A stretch of 64,000 bases of DNA from CAZLFQ01 sp964625465 (GTDB lineage: Bacteria; Pseudomonadota; Alphaproteobacteria; Rickettsiales; Midichloriaceae). The position numbers were made by a program, and so were the translations under genes. Below, piece by piece: positions 33,624 through 42,063 of this stretch. The notes under the pieces are model-generated. The model worked only from the letters and a program-made list of their open reading frames with translations. It was not told the origin of the DNA and searched no databases. The stretch covers positions 1-64,000 of the forward strand of contig CAZVFD010000002.1 in NCBI GenBank assembly GCA_964625465.1, written 5' to 3'. The first letter of the stretch is position 1. Every line of letters starts with the position of its first letter.

Positions 33624-34742
33624 ATGTCACAACAAAATATTTCAATTTATATCCACTGGCCTTTTTGTAAATCAAAATGCCCATACTGCGATTTTAATAG
33701 TCACGTACGTGAAAAAATCTCTCATGACGATTGGCTGGAAGCTTATATCAAAGAAATTTTATTTTTTAAAAATATTTTAGAACATAAAAGAATTGGCAGC
33801 ATATTTTTTGGGGGAGGGACTCCTTCTCTTGCCAAGCCAGAGCTTATGGAAAAAATTATTGATGCTTTGTCAAAGTTGGCAAGTTTTGATGAGCGAATAG
33901 AGATAACGTTAGAGGCAAATCCAACTTCGATTGAAGCACAGAAATTGAGTGATTTTAAAAACGCAGGAATAAATAGGGTTTCTGTTGGTATTCAAAGTTT
34001 GAATGATGACCACTTGAAATTTTTAGGGCGTGAACATTCTAGTACAGAAGCTAAAAACGCTCTTGAAATTGCGTATAAAACTTTTGATCGATTCACTTTT
34101 GACCTTATATATGCCCTACCTACCCAGACTTTAGAAAGTTGGGAGCGTGAATTAGAAGAAGCTCTGAAAATTGCGAAGAAACACATTTCGCTATATCAAC
34201 TCACGATTGAAAAAGGCACTCGTTTCTACAGTGACCATAGCAATAAAAAATTCATAATGCCTACGAACGATCTCGCTGCTGAGATGTATGAAATTACAAC
34301 GGAGATTATGGAGAAGCAAAATATGCCGTATTATGAAGTATCGAATTATGCGGTGCATGGTGAAGAGAGTAGGCATAATCTATCTTACTGGCGATATCAA
34401 GATTACTTAGGTATCGGGCCAGGAGCCCATGGGAGATTTTCAGAGGGGGAAAATAAATTTGCAACTCAAATGATTTCTTCTCCTGAGCAATGGATGAAAA
34501 GTGTTTCAGAAAATGGAGTGGGTTTTCAACGGAAAGATGCGCTATCTAATGAAGATATACGAAATGAAAAATTACTTATGGGACTGAGGTTAAGAGAGGG
34601 GGTTCATTTGGATGTTATTTCAAATAAGTCAAGTATTCCTAGTCTTGTTAGTAATGGATTGATTGAGTATAAAAATGAAAAAGTTGCTGCCACCAAAAAA
34701 GGTTTATTAGTTTTAAACTCTTTAATCGAGGCGTTGGCATGA
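33624..34742 (+). CDS. hemW: HemW, radical SAM heme chaperone
   Basis: A 372-residue radical SAM protein related to coproporphyrinogen dehydrogenase. The cluster motif HWPFCKSKCPYCDFNSH near residues 11-27 provides CxxxCxxC as in HemW. FFGGGTPSL near 62-70 and the HemW C-terminal domain follow. Long described as HemN-like, HemW is now regarded as a heme-binding chaperone for respiratory enzymes. It overlaps rlmH by 4 bases (ATGA). Confidence 0.93.
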   Translation: MSQQNISIYIHWPFCKSKCPYCDFNSHVREKISHDDWLEAYIKEILFFKNILEHKRIGSIFFGGGTPSLAKPELMEKIIDALSKLASFDERIEITLEANPTSIEAQKLSDFKNAGINRVSVGIQSLNDDHLKFLGREHSSTEAKNALEIAYKTFDRFTFDLIYALPTQTLESWERELEEALKIAKKHISLYQLTIEKGTRFYSDHSNKKFIMPTNDLAAEMYEITTEIMEKQNMPYYEVSNYAVHGEESRHNLSYWRYQDYLGIGPGAHGRFSEGENKFATQMISSPEQWMKSVSENGVGFQRKDALSNEDIRNEKLLMGLRLREGVHLDVISNKSSIPSLVSNGLIEYKNEKVAATKKGLLVLNSLIEALA

Positions 34743-35194
34743 AAGTAACTATAAGAGCAATTGGCAAAGACACTTCTAAAGAGTTAAAAATTCTCATTGA
34801 AGAATATTTAAAGCGCTTGCCTTGGACAGTAAAAATTGAGGAGCTAGTCTGTAATAAAGGCGGCGCTATTGATGAAATAAAAAAATATGAAGGTGAACTT
34901 TTGCTTAGTAAAATTGACAAAGGTGCATTTGTTATAGCCCTAGATGAGGTAGGGAAAAAATATAGCAGTGTAAGTTTTGCTAATGTGTTAGCTAATCAAA
35001 TGAATAATGGGTTTAATCACTTTGTGTTTCTCATTGGCGGAGCACATGGCCACTCAGATGAAGTGAGAAAAAGAGCTAATCATGTATTGTCGTTAAGCGA
35101 TATGACTTTTGCCCATAAAATTGTGCGTCTTATCTTAGTAGAGCAAATTTACAGGGCATGGACAATTATAAATTCACATCCGTATCATAAATAG
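34739..35194 (+). CDS. rlmH: 23S rRNA pseudouridine-1915 N3-methyltransferase
   Basis: A 151-residue SPOUT methyltransferase acting on m3-pseudouridine 1915 in helix 69 of 23S rRNA. Visible: VIALDEVGKKYSSVSFA, the SAM-binding knot FLIGGAHGHSDEVRKRA near residues 100-116, SLSDMTFAHKIVRLILVEQIYRA, and the terminal HPYHK. Length is standard. Overlaps hemW by 4 bases. A dxs 3'-end fragment lies just downstream on the other strand. Confidence 0.95.
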   Translation: MKVTIRAIGKDTSKELKILIEEYLKRLPWTVKIEELVCNKGGAIDEIKKYEGELLLSKIDKGAFVIALDEVGKKYSSVSFANVLANQMNNGFNHFVFLIGGAHGHSDEVRKRANHVLSLSDMTFAHKIVRLILVEQIYRAWTIINSHPYHK

Positions 35195-35205
35195 GGATTC
35201 TTAAT

Positions 35206-35300
35206 CTATTTTAAACGCTCAATTAGATTCACAATTGAACTAGCATTCAGTCCTGCTTCTTCATACATTGCCGCTTGAGTGTCTTGATCTATGAATTTAT
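35206..35300 (-). pseudogene. Duplicate of the dxs 3' end
   Basis: On the minus strand this reads KFIDQDTQAAMYEEAGLNA, then SSIVNLIERLK and a stop, matching the end of Dxs at 36719 (which ends SSIVNLIATLIK) in frame. About 42 bases are identical in the core and substitutions lie at the edges. Homology ends sharply at 35300. It lies at the far side of a cassette with a secreted protein and a toxin-antitoxin pair, so dxs, cassette and dxs 3' fragment follow each other in one orientation. Confidence 0.92.
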
Positions 35301-35312
35301 AATGTACCGCCG

Positions 35313-35792
35313 TTATTTTGAAGAGCTTTCAGTAATCATGTGTTTAAGCGCATCTAAAGGCATAGAACTGTAATCAGCTTTGTTGATAGTAGTTTTATCT
35401 GCCGAAGCTTCCCATATTGAGGGTACACAGGCTGCCCATGACAAATCGGTTATATAATATTTAGAATCCTGGGTTTTAAGCCAAAGCACTGCGTAACTAC
35501 CTTTTTGATTAACATATAAAGGTTCAAAAACAGCTTGCCAGTTTGTTATGGTTAATTGTTTGTCAGTAAACTTACCTTTAAGAACTTCAATGACGTCTAT
35601 TTTTGTCCAGCCTCCTTGGGGATCATTTTGATTACTATAATCATTGATCACTCCATAAACCACTAAGTCAGATTTTTTAATAATAATTTCTGCAAACCAC
35701 TCTTTTGTAGGTGAATGACAGGGAGAAGTTGCATTTGCGCTGGTTGCCAAAGCAACTATAAGTAATGTAAAAAGTGAAATTCTTTTGTGCAT
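35313..35792 (-). CDS. Secreted protein of unknown function
   Basis: A 159-residue protein with a clear signal peptide (MHKRISLFTLLIVALATSANA, cleavage near residue 21). The mature part looks beta-rich and has three Cys. It contains DLVVYGVINDYSNQ and IDVIEVLKGKFTDKQLTI segments, a pattern seen in small periplasmic OB-like or immunoglobulin-like domains, but no family is certain. It is the distal gene of the dxs cassette, separated by 77 bases from the toxin gene. Confidence 0.68.
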   Translation of the reverse strand: MHKRISLFTLLIVALATSANATSPCHSPTKEWFAEIIIKKSDLVVYGVINDYSNQNDPQGGWTKIDVIEVLKGKFTDKQLTITNWQAVFEPLYVNQKGSYAVLWLKTQDSKYYITDLSWAACVPSIWEASADKTTINKADYSSMPLDALKHMITESSSK

Positions 35793-35869
35793 GAGTAGCC
35801 ATATTCCTTATAACACTAAGCTATGTGTATTAAGGACAATATGCAATTACAATTTATTGTAGTTTAGAG

Positions 35870-36370
35870 TCAGAGGTCTAGATCTTGGATTGTATTTAAT
35901 GGTAAGAATAAGCGCATTGGGAAATCGACAAATTCTATGAAGCCAAAATGTTTATAGAAAGATTTGGCTGATTCATTTTTTGCATCTACTACAAATGCAA
36001 ACATTCCTATTGTTTTACTTGCAATTAAGGCGCGTTTCATGGCGTTTATTAAAAGTATCTTACCAAAACCTTTTCCATTAAATTCCGTAGATACTGCTAG
36101 TCTGCCTAATAGTACAGCAGGAATTGGATATCTTGGTAATTTTTTTATTAAATTGTCAGGTAAAGATTCTCTTGAAATTGAAGTTGCTGAAAGAGTAAAG
36201 AAGCCAACAATTTTTTTATCTTGAGTGGCGATAAATACGCTTGAGGTTTTTCTTTTCTGGTCTTGGCTAGCTTGTTCTTTGAGATAACGATCTAATTCTA
36301 TTGTACCACAAGAGAAAGCAGTGCGATCATGTTCTTTTTTAATGAGCTCAATTTTAATTGTGCTAGACAT
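35870..36370 (-). CDS. GNAT acetyltransferase toxin, TacT-like
   Basis: A 166-residue GNAT protein. The acetyl-CoA-binding signature (LLGRLAVSTEFNGKGFGKIL, Q/RxxGxG/A type) lies near residues 87-106, and VVDAKNESAKSFYKHFGF near 126-143 completes the fold. TacT-type toxins acetylate the amino acid on charged tRNAs and stop translation. It starts 8 bases inside the end of the DUF1778 antitoxin gene, the standard antitoxin-first arrangement. Assignment as a toxin rests on this pairing. Confidence 0.88.
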   Translation of the reverse strand: MSSTIKIELIKKEHDRTAFSCGTIELDRYLKEQASQDQKRKTSSVFIATQDKKIVGFFTLSATSISRESLPDNLIKKLPRYPIPAVLLGRLAVSTEFNGKGFGKILLINAMKRALIASKTIGMFAFVVDAKNESAKSFYKHFGFIEFVDFPMRLFLPLNTIQDLDL

Positions 36371-36662
36371 CCGATTCTATATTAAGTGTTTTATATCTTG
36401 CTGCAGCTTTTTTTAATGCCTTATTAGGTTTAGGTATTTGACTCAGGGCGTTATGGAAAGTATTCCAATCTTTGTCGCTTAGTACCATTTGATCACCGCG
36501 TTGCAAAACTCTATCTGCTGATTCTTTAGCGCTTGAAATTATGAAGCTTGTGATTGATCTATGATCAATCGCGGCAGCCTTCTCTATGCGCTGCTTTGTT
36601 TTAAGATCAAGTCTGATATCTATACGCTCTGATTTTTGATTTTCTGTATGATTAGTGTGCAT
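36363..36662 (-). CDS. DUF1778 antitoxin, TacA-like
   Basis: A 99-residue antitoxin. The ribbon-helix-helix part KSERIDIRLDLKTKQRIEKAA lies near residues 10-30 and should bind the operon's own promoter; the C-terminal half, unstructured until bound, should wrap the toxin. It overlaps the GNAT gene by 8 bases. GTACAG repeats in the upstream region are candidate operator half-sites. Confidence 0.88.
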   Translation of the reverse strand: MHTNHTENQKSERIDIRLDLKTKQRIEKAAAIDHRSITSFIISSAKESADRVLQRGDQMVLSDKDWNTFHNALSQIPKPNKALKKAAARYKTLNIESDV

Positions 36663-36691
36663 ATCTGTATCTATCCTCCATACATTTGATG

Positions 36692-36714
36692 GTACAGCAT
36701 TTTACCGTACAGTG
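36692..36714 (-). promoter_or_regulatory. Promoter/operator of the toxin-antitoxin pair
   Basis: On the minus strand TTGCAC (36714-36709), a 17-base spacer and TACCAT form a weak promoter. GTACAG occurs at 36692-36697 and 36707-36712 as direct repeats with a palindromic GTAC core overlapping it, as expected for autoregulation by a ribbon-helix-helix antitoxin. Confidence 0.45.
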
Positions 36715-36718
36715 CAAG

Positions 36719-38623
36719 CTATTTTATAAGAGTAGCAATCAAATTCACAATTGAACTAGCATTCAGTCCTGCTTCTTCATACATGGTTTGTTGAGTGTCT
36801 TGATCTATGAATTTATCTGGTAGGAACATTGAGCGGAATTTTAAGCCTTTATCAAAGAAGCCATTATCAGCCAAATGCTGGGCTACATGTGAACCAAAGC
36901 CACCAATAGAACCTTCTTCGATGGTAATTAATATTTCATGATTTTGCGCAAGTTCTTCAACCAATTGTGTATCGATTGGTTTTGCGAAACGTGCATCGAC
37001 AATTGTTATATTAACACCTTTTAACTTCATAACTTCAGCAGCTTTTTTCACTTCTTCCAAGCGTGTTCCTAAAGATAAAATCGCAATTTTAGAGCCTTGT
37101 TGAATAATACGGCCTTTGCCTATTTCAAGTGGCTCTGGGTTTTCTGGGATTGCTACTCCTACCGCTTCTCCTCGCGGATAACGGAATGCACTTGGGCGGT
37201 CATCAATATGTTGAGCGGTGACAATCATACGAGCAAGTTCTGCTTCATCACTTGCAGCCATCACCACCATATTTGGTAAGCTTGCTAAATATGTTATGTC
37301 AAAAGTTCCTGCGTGCGTTGCGCCGTCTGCGCCAACTAAGCCAGCTCTATCCATTGCAAAGCGTACTGGTAGGTTTTGTAGTGCTACGTCGTGTACAACT
37401 TGGTCGTAACCACGTTGTAAAAATGTGGAATATAATGTACAGAACGGACGCATGCCATGGCATGCTAGACCAGCAGCGAAAGTTACAGCATGTTGTTCTG
37501 CCATGCCAACGTCATACATCCTTTCAGGGATTTCTAAAGCAAATTTATCAAGGCCAGTACCAGAAGGCATGGCTGCAGTAATGGCAATTATCTTTTCATC
37601 TTGTTTGGCAATTTTAGTAAGTACATCTGCGAAAACTTTAGTGTAAGAAGGTATCGTTGATTTAGATTTCTGTTGAACTTTTGTATCTAAATCAAATTTT
37701 GTTACTGCATGATAATTTTCAGCGCAGCTTACAGGCGAATGGAAGCCTTTACCTTTTACAGTTTTAATATGAAGTAGGATAGGGCTTTCAATGTGTTCGT
37801 CATCACGAATACTTTGTAGAATTGGTACTAGTTGCTCTATGTCATGACCATCAACAGGGCCTATGTAGTTGAAGCCCATTTCTTCGAAAAAGTTCCCACC
37901 CATGAAGAAATCTTTGGTGTATTGCTTAGCTTTCTTAGTCATATCCTCAACTTTTTTCGGCATGCGGTGAAGAATGTCTTTCGCCATGTGCCTTATAGTC
38001 ATATAAGGTTTCGATGAAACTAAGCGACATAAGTATTTATGCATTGCACCCAAGTTTGGGGCAATTGCCATTTCATTGTCATTTAAAATAACAATCATTT
38101 TGCTTTTGAGGTAACCAGCATTATTCATTGCTTCATAAGCCATACCTGCGGTGAGAGATCCATCGCCAATAACTGCAATAACGTGGTTATTATCTTTGTT
38201 AAAATCACGAGCGATTGCCATGCCAAGCGCTGCTGAAATTGAAGTGCCGCCGTGTCCTGCGCCAAAGGCGTCATATTCGCTTTCTGAGCGTTTCGCAAAA
38301 CCAGAAAGTCCACCACCTTGACGTAGAGTGTGCATCCTGTCTTTGCGTCCTGTAAGGATTTTATGAGGGTAAACCTGATGGCTAACATCCCAAATTAGTT
38401 GATCTTTAGGTGTATCAAATACATGGTGAAGTGCTACAGTCAGTTCTATAACACCAAGTCCAGCGCCTAAGTGCCCGCCAGTTTTTGATACAACGTTAAT
38501 AGTTTCGTCGCGAACTTCATCAGCTAGCTGCTTAAGTTGTTCAATATTAAGGTCTTTTATGTCTGTCGGATAATTGACGCTATCTAATATACGGCTGCTA
38601 ATTTGTTCTTTCTTTGAAAACAT
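36719..38623 (-). CDS. dxs: 1-Deoxy-D-xylulose-5-phosphate synthase
   Basis: A 634-residue thiamine-diphosphate enzyme, first step of the MEP isoprenoid pathway (pyruvate plus glyceraldehyde 3-phosphate). ThDP motif GDGSLTAGMAYEAMNN near residues 152-167, WDVSHQVYPHKILTGR near 78-93, and DRAGLVGADGATHAG near 428-442. Length is standard. The final 30 codons are duplicated, with changes, at 35206-35300 beyond a cassette. The present 3' end may therefore have come with the cassette. Confidence 0.97.
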   Translation of the reverse strand: MFSKKEQISSRILDSVNYPTDIKDLNIEQLKQLADEVRDETINVVSKTGGHLGAGLGVIELTVALHHVFDTPKDQLIWDVSHQVYPHKILTGRKDRMHTLRQGGGLSGFAKRSESEYDAFGAGHGGTSISAALGMAIARDFNKDNNHVIAVIGDGSLTAGMAYEAMNNAGYLKSKMIVILNDNEMAIAPNLGAMHKYLCRLVSSKPYMTIRHMAKDILHRMPKKVEDMTKKAKQYTKDFFMGGNFFEEMGFNYIGPVDGHDIEQLVPILQSIRDDEHIESPILLHIKTVKGKGFHSPVSCAENYHAVTKFDLDTKVQQKSKSTIPSYTKVFADVLTKIAKQDEKIIAITAAMPSGTGLDKFALEIPERMYDVGMAEQHAVTFAAGLACHGMRPFCTLYSTFLQRGYDQVVHDVALQNLPVRFAMDRAGLVGADGATHAGTFDITYLASLPNMVVMAASDEAELARMIVTAQHIDDRPSAFRYPRGEAVGVAIPENPEPLEIGKGRIIQQGSKIAILSLGTRLEEVKKAAEVMKLKGVNITIVDARFAKPIDTQLVEELAQNHEILITIEEGSIGGFGSHVAQHLADNGFFDKGLKFRSMFLPDKFIDQDTQQTMYEEAGLNASSIVNLIATLIK

Positions 38624-38889
38624 GGCGCATCAATAGGTTATTTCTCCCGCCCATTTTAACAACAATTGACTTTATATGCAACGAAAAGGGTGTGAGGGTG
38701 GGTTTAACTTTGTATTTAAAGAAAATCTTATTCTTTGTCTATCTTAAACGGGTAGTCGCTTTTTATTAGAACAAATTGTTGATAATTATTTAGCAATATG
38801 AACTTAGTTTACTAACTTAGATGATGCTATTTAACCAAATATTAACTATTTCAAGTATATAATCTCCATAAATAGACTAAGTTATCCCT

Positions 38890-39903
38890 ATGGACAAAAG
38901 AGATTATATCAAGCTAGAAAAGTTTTTGAAAAGAGACGTTAACAATAAGAAATTTTCTGCGCTTTTTGGAAATGGTTTGGAAATCTCATTTAATGAGATT
39001 AGTAAGCGTGAAAATGATCTGAGTTCAAGAAAGAAAATAGTTGCAAAGAGCATAATAAAAAAATTTAAAAAGCTTATTAACGACTATCTAAAAAACAAAG
39101 AAGAAAAAAAGCGGATAAGATCTCTTGGTCATCTTGTGGATAGCTTTTACTTAAGAGTATTGTACTTCGTTTCGGAATTATATATCGAAGAAATTGCAAA
39201 AAAGCATTATAAAGCTGAAGAGTTTCATAAATTTATTAAGAAGTTTGAGTCTTTATTTACCATCAGTCTAGATCCTATTATATATCATAATATATTCAAC
39301 AATGAAGATAGTGACGGTATTTCAAATTTTAAAGATGGATTTGCTGGTAGTACGCCTCTTAAGGCAGATGAAATTATGAAGAGAATGATAGGAGCTATTC
39401 CATTTTACTATCTACATGGAGCTTTTCATATTCTTCATAGTCTCGATTCTGGAGAGTACAAAAAAATTATAAGAATTAAAAATGATGACAGAATGTTATA
39501 TGAAATAGTCAAAGAGGAATTTATAAAAATGTTGGAAGCTGAATCTGTGGATAAGAGTGATTTCGAAAGCTCTGCATTAATTTCTTCCAACTACCACAAA
39601 AAAGGAATGATGTGTCGAATTGATGACTATAAAAGACATTGCTTTGATAAATTAAGAGAGGTTGAAAACTTATTTGTTTTTGGATGTTCGTTTCATGATG
39701 ACCACCATATCTTAAAAGCATTAGCTGAGTCTACTAAGTTAAAAAACTTATATATTTGCTTTAAAGGAAAAGAGAAAAACAAGGATTTATATGTCAGAGA
39801 AAATATTCAAAAAGCGTTAAAAGAATTGGGGTATGAGGTGTTATTGGGTAAAATAATTTGGGTTAAATCTGATTCTTTTGGTAAGCTGTTTTGGAAGGAT
39901 TGA
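38890..39903 (+). CDS. DUF4917-type SIR2-like protein
   Basis: A 337-residue soluble protein with DUF4917/SIR2-like features: ALFGNGLEISF near residues 25-35 (GNG nucleotide-binding start), SLDPIIYHNIF near 128-138 in place of the usual SLNYDxxLY, PFYYLHGAFHILH near 176-188, and VENLFVFGCSFHDDHHILKAL near 262-282. This clan includes NAD-degrading defence effectors, but functional data for this family are limited; the role is inference. It is a single gene beside a palindromic element, more AT- and Lys-rich than neighbours, suggesting acquisition. Confidence 0.72.
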   Translation: MDKRDYIKLEKFLKRDVNNKKFSALFGNGLEISFNEISKRENDLSSRKKIVAKSIIKKFKKLINDYLKNKEEKKRIRSLGHLVDSFYLRVLYFVSELYIEEIAKKHYKAEEFHKFIKKFESLFTISLDPIIYHNIFNNEDSDGISNFKDGFAGSTPLKADEIMKRMIGAIPFYYLHGAFHILHSLDSGEYKKIIRIKNDDRMLYEIVKEEFIKMLEAESVDKSDFESSALISSNYHKKGMMCRIDDYKRHCFDKLREVENLFVFGCSFHDDHHILKALAESTKLKNLYICFKGKEKNKDLYVRENIQKALKELGYEVLLGKIIWVKSDSFGKLFWKD

Positions 39904-39960
39904 AACGGCAGCTTTTCGAAAGGAGTGAATATTTATTTCTACAATCAAAGCTTGAAGAAT

Positions 39961-40030
39961 AAATTATGTGCGGCGGGGGACGAATTCGCCCGCGGATGCG
40001 GCCTTAAAGCGAATTCGGCGCACATAATTT
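39961..40030. repeat. GC-rich palindromic element
   Basis: A 70-base imperfect palindrome. Outer arms AAATTATGTGCG (39961-39972) and CGCACATAATTT (40019-40030) are perfect complements; inner arms CGAATTCGC (39981-39989) and GCGAATTCG (40009-40017) also pair, each holding GAATTC. The centre is strongly GC-rich against the AT-rich surroundings. It resembles dispersed palindromic elements or a small MITE; an ORF across it (39925-40110) is an artefact. Confidence 0.75.
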
Positions 40031-40129
40031 GTGATGAAAGCGCTACTCTTTTGCCATCTTTATCCCCGAACTGTTTACTTAAAAATATACTTATGTTATT
40101 TCTATTTTAAATCAAATAGGTGGTTCTAA

Positions 40130-40393
40130 ATGGAAGCATATAGTTTCTTTAAAACTTTGTTTGCGCTTGTCTTTGTCTTAGCACTGATTGGCGGGGTTGG
40201 CTTCCTGATCAAGAAATTTGGCGAGAAGTCTTTTGGCATTAGATTGCCATCGAACAAGAATCTCAATTTAGAAGAAATGATGGTGCTGGATCATACCAGG
40301 CGAGTTGCCGTGGTGAAATATGGCGCTAAAAAATATGTGTTGCTATTGGGCAATCATGATGCAGTAATAGATGTGATCAATTTAAAAAAATAG
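40130..40393 (+). CDS. fliO: Flagellar biosynthetic protein FliO
   Basis: An 87-residue FliO. One N-terminal membrane helix (residues 8-28, LFALVFVLALIGGVGFLI) is followed by the FliO cytoplasmic domain with VLDHTRRVAVVKYGAKKYVLL near residues 52-72. FliO assists assembly of the FliP ring in the flagellar export gate. It begins behind an AGGTGG site and is followed by fliP one base after its stop. Confidence 0.88.
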   Translation: MEAYSFFKTLFALVFVLALIGGVGFLIKKFGEKSFGIRLPSNKNLNLEEMMVLDHTRRVAVVKYGAKKYVLLLGNHDAVIDVINLKK

Positions 40394-40394
40394 T

Positions 40395-41126
40395 ATGCGT
40401 TATTTTAAATTTTTAGCTCTGGCGTTTGTTTTTTTCAGTACTGAGGCATTTGCTCAGTCGCTAAATCTAGATTTTGGCAATCAAAAAGAACCATTGCTCT
40501 CATCTAAAATAATACAGATGGTTGGATTTTTAACCGTAATGAGTTTGGCTCCTTCCATACTCATTATGGTTACATCTTTTACAAGAGTGGTGATCGTTCT
40601 GTCTTTTTTAAGAACAGCGCTTGGACTACAACAAACTCCGCCGAATTCAGTATTAATTAGCTTATCGTTATTTTTGACTTTTTTCATAATGGCGCCAACG
40701 TTTGAAAAATCGTATACAGAAGGTTTGAGACCAATGATGGATCAGAAGATCTCTGAAGAAAAAGCTCTGCCATTAATCATAACTCCGTTTCATAGTTTTA
40801 TGAGTGAACATGTTAGAGAAAAAGATCTTTCGCTTTTTGTTGATATTGCAAAAATAGAAGTAAAAGAAAAAGCCGATATGCCGCTTCATGTTTTAATACC
40901 TGCATTTATGCTTAGTGAATTAAAGCGCGCATTTGAAATTGGCTTTTTGATATTTTTACCATTCTTAATAATAGACATGCTTGTGGCTTCTACATTAATG
41001 GCAATGGGCATGATGATGATCCCACCTGTGATGATCTCGCTGCCATTTAAACTAATATTCTTTGTGCTAATAGATGGCTGGTATATGCTCTGCGGAAGCT
41101 TGGTCAAGAGTTATGGGATTGGGTAA
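40395..41126 (+). CDS. fliP: Flagellar export gate protein FliP
   Basis: A 243-residue FliP, core of the flagellar type III export gate. A cleavable signal peptide (residues 1-20, ending EAFA) is followed by the conserved SLAPSILIMVTSFTRVVIVL and LRTALGLQQTPPNSVL segments and the C-terminal pair of helices ending with the PPVMISLPFKL motif. Length is standard. The fliO-fliP pair stands alone here, without fliQ or fliR. Confidence 0.97.
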   Translation: MRYFKFLALAFVFFSTEAFAQSLNLDFGNQKEPLLSSKIIQMVGFLTVMSLAPSILIMVTSFTRVVIVLSFLRTALGLQQTPPNSVLISLSLFLTFFIMAPTFEKSYTEGLRPMMDQKISEEKALPLIITPFHSFMSEHVREKDLSLFVDIAKIEVKEKADMPLHVLIPAFMLSELKRAFEIGFLIFLPFLIIDMLVASTLMAMGMMMIPPVMISLPFKLIFFVLIDGWYMLCGSLVKSYGIG

Positions 41127-41193
41127 TACGAAGCTAACCCACCCAGATTCGAAAAATCCGCCCTTCCGAACAGATGGATACTTCTTTTAGACA

Positions 41194-42063
41194 TCAAGAA
41201 TGTCCGAAGTCTCTCTCTATCCAGTCTTCTCTAACTTTAACATGTAAAAATAGATGTACTTTTACACCCAAAACACGAGATATTTCTTTGCGAGCACGTT
41301 GGCCGATTTCTTTGATTTTTTCGCCGTTCTTACCAAGTACAATTGGTTTTTGTGTTGATTTGTTAATAAAGATGCTTTGGTGAATTTTAACGTCGCCGTT
41401 GTCCAAATCTTCCCAATGTTCTGTTTCTACTTTTAGAGAGTAGGGAAGCTCTTCATGCAGTAATAGGTAAGCTTGTTCCCGAGTGATTTCTTCAGCTAGA
41501 GTTTTTGATGGTTGGTCGGTCATTTCGTCTTCAACAAATTGCCATGGTGCATCTGGCGCTTGTTTCAATAGAAATTCCATAAAGTGTTTCGTTCCATATG
41601 CTTTCAATGCAGAAATTGGAAAGACTTCGGTGAAGATTCCTAAGTCATATATTTGTTGAAGGGAAGGTAGTAGTTTTTCTTTAGTTACTAAATCGATTTT
41701 ATTAATTATGGCATAACATTTTTTGCCTGATCTCTTCGCATAATCATTAATTGTTGGTAGTATAGGATGTCCCACTCTTCGTGCGTCAAATACTATGCAT
41801 ATGATATCTGCTTCATCAAATGCATTCAATGCGTTGCCAACAATTGCTTTTTCCAATGTGCCATCTGGATTAAAAATACCAGGAGTATCGATGAATATAA
41901 GTTGAGTTTCGTTAATATTAGTAACGCCGCGAATATTGTTTCTAGTCGTTTGAACTTTGTGTGTGACAATGGAAACTTTATGACCGATTAATTCATTAAG
42001 TAATGTAGATTTGCCAGCGTTGGATTCACCAACGAGAGCAATAGTTAAGCACTTTTTATTCAT
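41194..42063 (-). CDS. era: GTPase Era
   Basis: A 289-residue GTPase for 16S rRNA maturation and 30S assembly. G1 GESNAGKST, G3 DTPG (IDTPGIF) and G4 NKID are visible; a C-terminal KH domain binds the 16S 3' end (GKNGEKIKEIGQRARKEI). The start at 42063 (MNKKCLTIAL) was preferred over the open extension to 42144, which lies inside rnc; it overlaps the rnc stop by 8 bases. Order lepB-rnc-era is conserved. Confidence 0.97.
   Translation of the reverse strand: MNKKCLTIALVGESNAGKSTLLNELIGHKVSIVTHKVQTTRNNIRGVTNINETQLIFIDTPGIFNPDGTLEKAIVGNALNAFDEADIICIVFDARRVGHPILPTINDYAKRSGKKCYAIINKIDLVTKEKLLPSLQQIYDLGIFTEVFPISALKAYGTKHFMEFLLKQAPDAPWQFVEDEMTDQPSKTLAEEITREQAYLLLHEELPYSLKVETEHWEDLDNGDVKIHQSIFINKSTQKPIVLGKNGEKIKEIGQRARKEISRVLGVKVHLFLHVKVREDWIERDFGHS

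Noticed and set aside
39925..40110. 61-residue ORF across the GC-rich palindrome
   Set aside because: Codons come mainly from the inverted repeat; no ribosome binding site, no protein-like composition.
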